The notes below the pieces were generated by a model. It searched no databases, had not been told where the DNA came from, and worked only from the letters and a program-made list of their open reading frames with translations. The position numbers and the translations under genes were made by a program. This document shows positions 1-6,347 of a stretch of DNA of 11,625 nt, in pieces. The stretch is from Kiritimatiellia bacterium (GTDB lineage Bacteria > Verrucomicrobiota > Kiritimatiellia > RFP12 > UBA1067): positions 1-11,625 of the forward strand of contig JAFVZE010000109.1 in the NCBI GenBank assembly GCA_017508315.1, in the 5' to 3' direction. Every line of letters begins with the position of its first letter. The stretch's first letter is position 1.

Positions 1-33
1 ATGGCGCGGCCAATCTGAAGATTGCCGCGCCAT
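1..33. repeat. GC-rich stem-loop with TGAA loop
   Basis: An imperfect palindrome: arm 1-9 pairs with 25-33, one C (position 10) bulges, and 11-15 pairs with 20-24 around a TGAA loop, giving about 14 base pairs. No T-run follows on the plus strand, and the other side lies outside the window, so a terminator for a gene to the left cannot be tested. A similar hairpin with a bulged C and TGAA loop occurs on the minus strand at 9891-9909, so this may be a repeat family rather than a terminator. The structure is directly visible; its role is unknown. Confidence 0.5.
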
Positions 34-234
34 CCGGAGGACGCGCAAATCGCCCATATCAAAATGTGCGTACCGTTGCCCGAACCGAAGACGTCACATT
101 GACAAGGCACGGCTTAAGCATCAATAAAAAATCCAACACCGCTATCACTGTACAACAGTTGCACATTCGAGTAACCCATTACTTGCCGCGGCGCTCGACA
201 GGTCCGGCGCACGCGGCGGTACGGTGCGAACTTT

Positions 235-243
235 TGGTATAAT
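235..243 (+). promoter_or_regulatory. Extended -10 promoter for the FlbD-like gene
   Basis: TGGTATAAT is a perfect extended -10 element (TG, one base, TATAAT). No good -35 hexamer is seen at the usual distance. The hexamer ends seven bases before the ATG at 251, so transcription should start at or next to the start codon and give a leaderless mRNA. The same nonamer precedes the RNase gene, which supports a real promoter. Confidence 0.7.
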
Positions 244-250
244 GTCGCCC

Positions 251-850
251 ATGCACATAAAGCTCACAAGAATGGACGGCAGTCCGATCTGGCTCAACGC
301 GTCTTTCATCGTCACGATCGAACCGCATGAAAGAAGCGGCGGCAGCATAGTCGTACCTATCGGAGACGGACTGGACTACGAAGTGAAAGAGCCGCCCGCG
401 ACGGTATTGGCGATGCTCGACGGCGCACCGGTTCCGGCGGTAGTGCCGGTTCCGACGACCGATGCTCTTGATACCGCAGCTGCGCAGGACGCTTCGGAGC
501 GCATCTCCAAAGCGGAAGACGACTCCGGCAAAAGAACGAAGACGGTGAAAAAGACCGCAAAAAAGCCAAAGGCCGAGCCGGACGAAAAAATTGAAGCCGA
601 AGCGGACAAGGGGGAATCCCCTTTGAAGAAGAAGGTCGCGACCAGAAGCCGCAAGCAGAAAAAAACGCCTCTTGAACTCAGCGAATCGGAGTTGGAGCGC
701 CTGCGCAAACTTTCTCCGAAGTCGCTCAGGAAACTGAGCAACACCATCTCGTCCCAATTCAAGCCTGCAGACGCCGAGAAGACGATAACGTCCCTGAAGG
801 AACACGACGTCATCGACCTTGAAGGCGACCACGTCATCTGGAAAGATTAG
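251..850 (+). CDS. FlbD-like domain protein with charged linker and C-terminal helical domain
   Basis: About 199 residues. The first ~55 residues (MHIKLTRMDGSPIWLN..., then IVTIEP and YEVKE) resemble the small FlbD family, known from flagellar operons but also present as an uncharacterised domain elsewhere. Residues ~60-140 are an Ala/Lys/Glu-rich, probably disordered linker with lysine clusters (KKTAKKPK, SPLKKK). The last ~60 residues (from LELSESELERLRKLS) are predicted helical, with a pattern suggestive of a small winged-helix fold ending in DVIDLEGDHVIWKD; that fold is only a guess. I chose the ATG at 251 because the family begins there and because an in-frame ATG at 242 lies inside the -10 box; one at 224 is upstream of it. 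No flagellar genes are nearby, so a motility role is not supported. The gene converges on the GH20-like gene with a 10-nt gap. Function unknown. Confidence 0.75.
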   Translation: MHIKLTRMDGSPIWLNASFIVTIEPHERSGGSIVVPIGDGLDYEVKEPPATVLAMLDGAPVPAVVPVPTTDALDTAAAQDASERISKAEDDSGKRTKTVKKTAKKPKAEPDEKIEAEADKGESPLKKKVATRSRKQKKTPLELSESELERLRKLSPKSLRKLSNTISSQFKPADAEKTITSLKEHDVIDLEGDHVIWKD

Positions 851-860
851 ATTTCTTTTA

Positions 861-1955
861 CTATGCGCCGGTTCCAAGCGCCTCGGCCAGAAGATCGATT
901 CCCCGGAGATTCTTGTCGTTGTTTTCAGGCGTATCGCAGGCAGACCATGGCGCCATCAGGAATCCCTTGAGACGTTCCGGGGCGATCACTTTCCGCCCGA
1001 GCTTCACAAGTTCGCCGATAACATCGTCGGCGCCGATTCCCAGCTGTTTACGTCTCCAGCCGATCCAGTTGGTGCCGCATGGGACCTGATCGAAACCGGC
1101 CTTCTCGAGATCATAGAAATTCTGCAACCGCTCTTTCTGCGATTTCGCCCTGTAGTCGGCTATATCGAAGCCGCCGTACGATTCGTCGTAATACCAGTTT
1201 GACAGCAGAACGCTCTTGGGACAGCGCGTCATGAACTCGGGATGATGCCAGCCGTAGTCGCTCCATATCCATGCGCGGCAACCGGCATCTTCCGCGCACT
1301 TTACCGCATAGAGCATGTCATGCCACCACAACTCGCCCTGACGCATCACAAAGTAGTTGCGGTTGCCGATCCAATCCGGCGCCTCTTCATCGTACCCGAG
1401 ATGGAAATAGCGGGGATGCTCAAAAATCTCCGCGACATCGCGTATAAGATCGCGCTGAACGCGGTAATATGTTTCGGTTGTGAGCATGCGGTGATAATCC
1501 TTGAGCCAGCCGTCGTGCGTCGCGGAGAAATTGAGTTTCGGAACGGCCTCGATCCCCATTTTTCTCAAGCGACGCACTTCATCGCGCATCCGATCCGGCG
1601 ACCAGGACCCTTCGACGGCGAGTTCGGGATGGCTCGGAAACACCAAGCCTTCACCGATATCTATGACAAGCGTATTTAGCTTTCGCTCCGACATGCGCTT
1701 GACGCAGGCGTTCCAATATTCCTCTTTTAGCTCAAGTCTGGTCTTGGGCTGATGTTTGGTGCCGACAAGCGTATTCTGCAGCGCCGGCGGCAGCCATTCG
1801 CACCACATATTGCGCCCGAGATGCAGCAGCACCGCCTTCATGGCCTCCGGACCTTCCGCGTAGACGGGCGATCTGCCCGAATCCGCGATTGAACGGCAAC
1901 CGACACCCGCCGCCGCACACGCGGCGGCACCGATGAACGAACGTCTGTCTATCAT
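861..1955 (-). CDS. Tat-exported glycoside hydrolase, GH20-like (beta-hexosaminidase-type) TIM barrel
   Basis: 364 residues. The N-terminus MIDRRSFIGAAACAAAG is a twin-arginine signal (DRRSFIG, then an Ala-rich hydrophobic stretch); AGVGC at 16-20 is a weak possible lipobox, so it may be a Tat lipoprotein. The mature part reads as a TIM barrel: LNTLVIDIGEG (~93-103), GIEAVPKLNFSATHDGWL (~134-151) and RYFHLGYDEEAP (~182-193). The last resembles the H-x-G-G-D-E motif of GH20 enzymes, in which D-E are the substrate-assisted catalytic residues; here they would be D189/E190. Trp/Tyr-rich segments (WIWSDYGWHHPE, NWIGWRR) suit a sugar-binding cleft. The likely role is cleavage of amino-sugar-containing glycans outside the cytoplasm, but substrate and even activity are inferred. 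No Shine-Dalgarno sequence is evident. It lies 135 nt downstream of the guanylyltransferase. Family-level call fairly sure, specificity unsure. Confidence 0.7.
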   Translation of the reverse strand: MIDRRSFIGAAACAAAGVGCRSIADSGRSPVYAEGPEAMKAVLLHLGRNMWCEWLPPALQNTLVGTKHQPKTRLELKEEYWNACVKRMSERKLNTLVIDIGEGLVFPSHPELAVEGSWSPDRMRDEVRRLRKMGIEAVPKLNFSATHDGWLKDYHRMLTTETYYRVQRDLIRDVAEIFEHPRYFHLGYDEEAPDWIGNRNYFVMRQGELWWHDMLYAVKCAEDAGCRAWIWSDYGWHHPEFMTRCPKSVLLSNWYYDESYGGFDIADYRAKSQKERLQNFYDLEKAGFDQVPCGTNWIGWRRKQLGIGADDVIGELVKLGRKVIAPERLKGFLMAPWSACDTPENNDKNLRGIDLLAEALGTGA

Positions 1956-2090
1956 ACTGTCAGAATAGTCTATGGTTGTTTTGTTTTTTCCAATGCTATC
2001 AAATATCGGTTATCCGCGTCAACTTCACCGCGACAGAGCAGGAAATTCGCGCTGTATTTCAACGCGGATTCAGCGAGCATCAGGACATCT

Positions 2091-3134
2091 TTACCGCTGA
2101 AACAGTTTTCTGATATCCTCGACCCGATCCTTGGCGCATACGAGCGTGGCGCCGGCGGTATGCACAACAACGATATCGTCAACGCCGACCAGCGCGACGA
2201 CATGGCCGTCCTCCCCGACAACGATCGAATCCGACACCTCGTGCAGCAGGGTCTTGCCGATGCAGACGTTGTTGTTCCTGTCGGACGGGAAATGATTCGC
2301 TACCGATGTCCACGACCCCACGTCATCCCATTTGAAAGAACTTTCGGCGACGAGGATGTCGTCTATCTTCTCCATAACGGCGTAGTCGAACGATATCGCG
2401 CGCACGGAAGCGTATTCGCGTTTCAAAAGCGAATCGACGTTTTTCGCCTTCGCCACCTTGTCTATGAGCCCGCCGATATCCGGAGCCGCCTTCGCAAACG
2501 CCTCCGCCAGCGAATCGGCGCGCCAGACGAACATTCCCGAATTCCAGAAATAGCCGCCTTCGCGAAAATATCTTCCGGCGGTCTTCGCGTCCGGCTTCTC
2601 GACAAAACGCCTGACCCTGCGAAAGCCGGTTCTGGTTTTCAATGCGACGGCGTCCGCGTATTCTATATACCCGAACCGGGTCGCCGGATAATCGGGCACG
2701 ATGCCCATCGTCACCACCGAAGAACTTCCGGCGGCTGCCGTGACCGCATCTTTAAGCACCCGTCTGAATCCGGTTTCAGGCGTCATCAGCTGATCTGCCG
2801 TCAGAATGCATCCGACCGCCCTGTCTCCGCCGTATTTCCTGACAAGCCCGCAGGCGACGGCGGCGGCGGCGGCGGTATTGCGGCGGCAAGGCTCGCCGAT
2901 GATGTTCTGCGTCGGAATGTGCGGCAGCGCCTTGCGCGTCATTCCCACAAGATTTTTGGCGGTCAGGACAAAAATACGTTCCGGAGGCACCACCCCTTTG
3001 AGACGATCCGCCGCGTACCGGATCAGCGGCTTGCCGCCGAAAAGGGACACAAACTGCTTGGGGCGTTCCGGAGTGGAAAGCGGCCACAGCCGTTCGCCGT
3101 TTCCTCCGGCCAGAATGATCGCAAATACAGGCAT
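2091..3134 (-). CDS. manC: Mannose-1-phosphate guanylyltransferase
   Basis: 347 residues, the single-domain length, without the isomerase half found in bifunctional ManC/AlgA proteins. It makes GDP-mannose from mannose-1-phosphate and GTP in the cytoplasm, feeding glycan synthesis. Visible signatures are LAGGNGERLWPLS (residues 8-20) followed by PERPKQF (22-28), the nucleotide-binding and catalytic loop of sugar nucleotidyltransferases; LTADQL (111-116) at the place of the usual PADH metal-site region; FVEKPD (177-182), the sugar-phosphate site; and YFWNSGMFVW (195-204). Residues 87-94 are encoded partly by a GCC-type triplet run giving an alanine stretch. GAGAGGA precedes the ATG as ribosome binding site. 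The start is only 35 nt after the tRNA-Val 3' end, so co-transcription with the tRNA is possible. The gene symbol follows the family and is not proven by context. Confidence 0.9.
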   Translation of the reverse strand: MPVFAIILAGGNGERLWPLSTPERPKQFVSLFGGKPLIRYAADRLKGVVPPERIFVLTAKNLVGMTRKALPHIPTQNIIGEPCRRNTAAAAAVACGLVRKYGGDRAVGCILTADQLMTPETGFRRVLKDAVTAAAGSSSVVTMGIVPDYPATRFGYIEYADAVALKTRTGFRRVRRFVEKPDAKTAGRYFREGGYFWNSGMFVWRADSLAEAFAKAAPDIGGLIDKVAKAKNVDSLLKREYASVRAISFDYAVMEKIDDILVAESSFKWDDVGSWTSVANHFPSDRNNNVCIGKTLLHEVSDSIVVGEDGHVVALVGVDDIVVVHTAGATLVCAKDRVEDIRKLFQR

Positions 3135-3169
3135 ATTCCTCTCGACCTCGGCAAAAAAATAAATCCGGA

Positions 3170-3246
3170 TGGTGGGCGATACTGGACTCGGACCAGTGAC
3201 CCCTACCGTGTGAAGGTAATGCTCTAACCAACTGAGCTAATCGCCC
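3170..3246 (-). tRNA. tRNA-Val(CAC)
   Basis: A full cloverleaf of 77 nt including an encoded CCA (3172-3170). Acceptor stem GGGCGAT/ATCGCCC, D stem GCTC/GAGC, anticodon stem TTACC/GGTAG with one T-G pair, anticodon loop TTCACAC (anticodon CAC, reading GTG codons), variable loop GGGTC, T stem ACTGG/CCAGT, discriminator A. The T loop reads TCCGAGT, so position 55, nearly always U (modified to pseudouridine), is C here. Its own promoter lies just upstream. Confidence 0.95.
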
Positions 3247-3265
3247 GAAATAGAAGTCGCCGTAT

Positions 3266-3295
3266 AGTATACCATAACCGCAGCGGCGATTTCAA
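3266..3295 (-). promoter_or_regulatory. Promoter of tRNA-Val
   Basis: On the minus strand TTGAAA (3295-3290) and an extended -10, TGGTATACT (3274-3266), are separated by 18 nt. The expected start near 3259 gives a leader of about 12 nt before the tRNA. The -35 box lies inside the hairpin that follows the transporter gene. Confidence 0.7.
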
Positions 3296-3307
3296 GTCGA
3301 AACCGCC
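3285..3307 (-). terminator. Stem-loop at the end of the transporter gene
   Basis: A 9-bp stem (3307-3299 with 3293-3285, one G-U pair) closes a 5-nt loop and starts in the transporter stop codon. Its position fits the end of the RNase-kinase-queE-transporter transcript. No U-run follows, so intrinsic termination would be weak; it may instead only stabilise the 3' end. It overlaps the -35 region of the tRNA promoter. Confidence 0.4.
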
Positions 3308-4599
3308 TACTTGGCAAGTCCGCCCGCGATGACCGCGATGATCATTGCGGGAATCACCCACCTGTAAAGCATCCGCGACCAAAGCGGCAGATCCGGTCCG
3401 TCGCCGGCGGAAGCCTCTTCCCTGAAACCGGAAAAGCCCCAGCCGAACCGGCTGGAGACGAAGATGCATACCGACAGCGCGCCCAGCGGCAGCCAGAACT
3501 GGCTGAAAACAAAGTCCTCCAGTTCAAGCGCGCCGGGAATGAAAACCGCCGGCAGCGATCCCGCGGCCACCGCCGCTCCCGTCGCCAGCGCCACACGCGC
3601 CCGCCGCCATCCGGTTTCGTCGACGATCCCGCCGATTATGCACTCGAAAACCGCGATGATCGTGGTGAACGCGGCAAGACTCAGAAACAGGAAAAACACC
3701 GTGCCCCAGACGCGTCCGCCCTCCATCGCCGCGAACACTTTTGGCAGAGCTTCGAAAATAAGTCCGGGTCCGGCGTCGACGGCGATGCCGTAGGTCGCGG
3801 ACGCGGGAAAGATTATAAGCCCGGACACAAATGCGACGAACGTGTCGACAACCACGATCAACGCGCTTTCCTTCACCAGAGACTGCCCCCTGTCGATATA
3901 GCTGCCGAATATCGTCATGCACCCCACCCCGACCGAAAGCGTGAAGAACGCCTGACCCATCGCGTCGAAAATCACCTTGGCCGGTCGCGCGGCGACCTTC
4001 GACCAGTCGGGTTTGAGATAGAACTCCAATCCCTTCGACGCGCCTTCCAGTCCGAGCGCCTTCACCGCCAGCACCACGATGAGCGCAAGCAGCGCAAGCA
4101 TCATCCATTTGGTCATGCGCTCGACGCCGTTGCGCACGCCCACGGAGCAGACCGCCGTCGCCGCGGCGACCGACGCCAGCATGAATACCGCGCACGAGCG
4201 GCAGTCCGCGAGCATCGCCGAAAAATCCGGAGCCGCGCCGAAACGGACGTACGATTCGGTAAACCGCAGCAGCCAGCCTCCGACATCCGTATAATACAGC
4301 ATCAACAGCGCATTGCCGGAAAAGATGACCGAGCCGATGATATGCCATGTTCTTCCGCGGCGCCGGGCCAGCGAGCGCAACGCGCCTGAAATGCCGCACC
4401 TTGAGGCTCTTCCGAGCGAGAGCTCGGCGATCAGCAGCGGAAAACCGAAAAGCGCGAGAAACGCGAAATAGACGAGCACGAACGCCGCGCCTCCGTTCTG
4501 TCCGACGATGAACGGAAAACGCCACACGTTTCCCAGTCCGACGGCGCAACCGGCCGCCAGCATGATGAAGCCCAATCTCCCGCTCAATTTCTCGCGCAT
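3307..4599 (-). CDS. Sodium-dependent transporter, NSS (SLC6/SNF) family
   Basis: 430 residues of hydrophobic inner-membrane protein, about 11-12 predicted helices, the usual length for bacterial LeuT/MhsT-type sodium symporters that import amino acids or related compounds. TM1 carries GCAVGLGNVWRFPF (17-30), matching the unwound sodium/substrate-binding stretch of LeuT; by this alignment N24 and R27 correspond to LeuT N27 and R30, while LeuT N21 is replaced by C18. GQNGGAAF (33-40) follows. TM6 carries FFTLSVGVGCMTIFGSY (218-234), the second core binding segment, and TM8 has TTIIAVFECIIGGIVDE. Substrate cannot be read from sequence; amino acids are the family norm. GGAGAAGG lies just upstream of the ATG, and the gene begins 20 nt after queE, indicating the same operon. 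Confidence 0.9.
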   Translation of the reverse strand: MREKLSGRLGFIMLAAGCAVGLGNVWRFPFIVGQNGGAAFVLVYFAFLALFGFPLLIAELSLGRASRCGISGALRSLARRRGRTWHIIGSVIFSGNALLMLYYTDVGGWLLRFTESYVRFGAAPDFSAMLADCRSCAVFMLASVAAATAVCSVGVRNGVERMTKWMMLALLALIVVLAVKALGLEGASKGLEFYLKPDWSKVAARPAKVIFDAMGQAFFTLSVGVGCMTIFGSYIDRGQSLVKESALIVVVDTFVAFVSGLIIFPASATYGIAVDAGPGLIFEALPKVFAAMEGGRVWGTVFFLFLSLAAFTTIIAVFECIIGGIVDETGWRRARVALATGAAVAAGSLPAVFIPGALELEDFVFSQFWLPLGALSVCIFVSSRFGWGFSGFREEASAGDGPDLPLWSRMLYRWVIPAMIIAVIAGGLAK

Positions 4600-4619
4600 G
4601 ACCTTCTCCCGATCCTCTC

Positions 4620-5216
4620 TCAGCGGAAGCCGAGAATTTTGTGCAGCTGCACCGAGAGCGACCAGCCATCAAGTTCCGACAGCACCGACTTCGCCGTCGC
4701 GAAGTCGATTTCACCTCCCCGGTCGCAAGGCGAAACATAATAATCGGCGGCGCTTATCAGGCGTTTCATCTCCCTGCAGAATCCGGCGGCATCCTCTCCC
4801 GAGGCGACTATGCGCACTTCATCGGCGCTGCGGAGCATGGTCTGCGGATCGTACCGCCCGGCGAACTCCATCTTCGGCGAAACCGCGACATAATCCACGA
4901 ACTGCAGCCATTGCGCAGCCACAAGCCCGTTGGTCTCAACCGCGATCCAATATCCGAGACTCTTCAGACGCGCAATCAGCTCGGGCATTTCCCGCGCGAT
5001 AGTCGGCTCGCCTCCGGTAAGCACCACGCTCTTCGCCCTGAAAGTTGAGATTTCCGCCGCCAGTTCCTCGAGCCCGACCGAAAATTTCCGCTTCGTTTCC
5101 GTGTCGCACCACGGACAGGCGAGATTGCAGCCGGCAAAGCGCACAAACACGCAGGGCCGCCCGGTATTGCGCCCTTCCCCCTGCAGCGACTCGAAAATCT
5201 CGACCAGATCGTACAT
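4620..5216 (-). CDS. queE: 7-carboxy-7-deazaguanine synthase (radical SAM)
   Basis: 198 residues from the ATG at 5216. QueE converts 6-carboxy-tetrahydropterin to 7-carboxy-7-deazaguanine in the queuosine/7-deazaguanine pathway, using S-adenosylmethionine and a 4Fe-4S cluster. The N-terminal EIFESLQGEG (6-15) is typical of QueE. The cluster cysteines are C30-x3-C34-x2-C37 in GCNLACPWCDT, the standard radical SAM spacing. VLTGGEP and VETNG follow as SAM/substrate-binding motifs. A TTG at 5225 overlaps the stop of the kinase gene (TTGA) and could add three residues, but the ATG fits the family better. Other queuosine genes (queC, queD, queF) are not in the window; the neighbours are a sugar kinase and a transporter, so operon context does not illuminate the role. 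Small, confident call. Confidence 0.92.
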   Translation of the reverse strand: MYDLVEIFESLQGEGRNTGRPCVFVRFAGCNLACPWCDTETKRKFSVGLEELAAEISTFRAKSVVLTGGEPTIAREMPELIARLKSLGYWIAVETNGLVAAQWLQFVDYVAVSPKMEFAGRYDPQTMLRSADEVRIVASGEDAAGFCREMKRLISAADYYVSPCDRGGEIDFATAKSVLSELDGWSLSVQLHKILGFR

Positions 5217-5221
5217 GATTC

Positions 5222-6334
5222 TCAAAGGCGCCTAAGGACGCTGCGGATGGAACGTTCGCGCGATTCGATCGACTCACACAGACGGAACTGCACCCGTGCG
5301 CGGTTGAGATTCTGTTCCGGCGTCTTGGTTTTGAAATAGACGTTGCCGTTGAGGTAGTCCTGAAAGAACCTGAGCCCCAGTTCGAAGGGCAGCAGCCTGA
5401 TCGAATCGTAGAGATATTCCCGGTCGGCCTCGGTCAGAAACGCCCCCGCCTCGCGCATATATCCCCTGCAGAACGCCGTGCACAGATCCTCGTCGAAAAC
5501 CACTTTGGACAGATTCGTCTCCTCTTCCCCGGCCGGATTGCAGATGGAGCGCAGCGCATCGCCGAAATCGGCATGGATCAGCCCCGGAGAGACGGTATCA
5601 AGGTCGATCATCGCCGTCCCTTTGCCCGTCACCTCGTCGATCATGATGTTGTTCACCTTGGGATCGCCGTGAAACATCCGCTTGACCAGTTCTCCGCCGC
5701 GCTCCGCCTTCTCGAGGCACAAGGCGAGGTCGCGCCGTTCGGCGATGAATTTCGCGCAGCGCTTGGCCTCCATCGACGAGACGAGCAGTTCCTTGGCTTC
5801 GGGCTTTTCCAAAACAGCGTCGTAGCCGGCGAGATAGCCGGAAGTGACATGGAAACCGGGCAGCGGATTCTCCACGCGCTCCGGCGGCATGTCCGAAACC
5901 AGATAGTGGAAATGTCCGAGCACCGAGCCGCATTCGAGAGCGTGTTCCGGTCCCTGCGCGACATCGAACGCTCTGGCGCTCATTATGCGGGTGATGACAC
6001 GCCACACCTCGCCGCGCTCGTCGACGGCGTAAGATCTGGAGTCTCTCGCCTTGATTATCCGCGGCATCTGCCATACGCGGTCATCGCGGCCGGCCTGCGC
6101 GTCCGAGCGCAGCTTCTCATGGCAATGCATGGTCACGTGATGCATATTGTCCATGATGATCTCCGGGCGCTGGAACACGTTGCGGTTGATGCGCTGCAAA
6201 ATCACCTGCGACTCGGTGAAGGTGTTGCGGAAAATCGCCAGATACGTGTCGTTGATGTTTCCGGAGCCGAAAGGCTGGAGCGCCACCAGCCGTCCGTTCA
6301 CGTTGAATCTGCCCATCAATACCGAAAGATCCAT
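5222..6334 (-). CDS. NahK-like N-acetylhexosamine 1-kinase / aminoglycoside phosphotransferase family
   Basis: 370 residues, close to the length of NahK, which phosphorylates GlcNAc/GalNAc at C1 with ATP in the lacto-N-biose/galacto-N-biose pathway. PFGSGNINDTYLA (21-33) is the nucleotide-binding loop with the N-x-T-Y pattern of this subfamily, followed by VILQRINRNVF (44-54) with the ATP-lysine region replaced by the QR/N pattern seen in NahK relatives. FHGDPKVNNIMID (221-233) is the kinase catalytic loop (D224, N229 region) and MIDLDT (242-247) the metal-binding motif. The start is set by AAAGGAG seven bases upstream, which itself overlaps the RNase stop codon: gap 13 nt, so translation is probably coupled. 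Substrate specificity is inferred; a related sugar or homoserine-type kinase cannot be excluded. Confidence 0.8.
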   Translation of the reverse strand: MDLSVLMGRFNVNGRLVALQPFGSGNINDTYLAIFRNTFTESQVILQRINRNVFQRPEIIMDNMHHVTMHCHEKLRSDAQAGRDDRVWQMPRIIKARDSRSYAVDERGEVWRVITRIMSARAFDVAQGPEHALECGSVLGHFHYLVSDMPPERVENPLPGFHVTSGYLAGYDAVLEKPEAKELLVSSMEAKRCAKFIAERRDLALCLEKAERGGELVKRMFHGDPKVNNIMIDEVTGKGTAMIDLDTVSPGLIHADFGDALRSICNPAGEEETNLSKVVFDEDLCTAFCRGYMREAGAFLTEADREYLYDSIRLLPFELGLRFFQDYLNGNVYFKTKTPEQNLNRARVQFRLCESIESRERSIRSVLRRL

Positions 6335-6347
6335 CGCCGTGCTCCTT

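Noticed and set aside
147..159. Operator-like palindrome ACTGT-ACA-ACAGT
   Set aside because: Five-base arms 80 nt upstream of the promoter with no second copy; expected by chance.
842..858. Terminator between the convergent genes at 850 and 861
   Set aside because: Only a 5-bp A/T-rich stem is possible.
1970..2080. Possible 36-residue small protein (minus strand) between manC and the GH20-like gene
   Set aside because: No ribosome binding site, more A/T-rich third positions than its neighbours and no recognisable motif; it lies in a 135-nt spacer with several weak hairpins, so chance is as likely.
2069..2101. Stem-loop at the manC 3' end as terminator
   Set aside because: The 7-bp stem closes a 19-nt loop and no T-run follows; too weak to call.
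2853..2887. GGC triplet run as a variable microsatellite
   Set aside because: It encodes alanines in manC near a conserved NTA segment; any change keeps the frame and Ala/Pro-rich sequence is normal there.
2160..3227. 355-codon open frame on the plus strand
   Set aside because: It lies antisense to manC and runs into the tRNA; the product is Arg/His-rich with no family signature, as expected for a shadow of a GC-rich gene.
3524..4738. 404-codon minus-strand frame
   Set aside because: It is a frame-shifted reading of the transporter gene, Arg-rich and without hydrophobic segments or motifs.
5217..5225. TTG start for queE overlapping the kinase stop codon
   Set aside because: Possible, but the ATG at 5216 gives the usual QueE N-terminus; the TTG adds only three residues.
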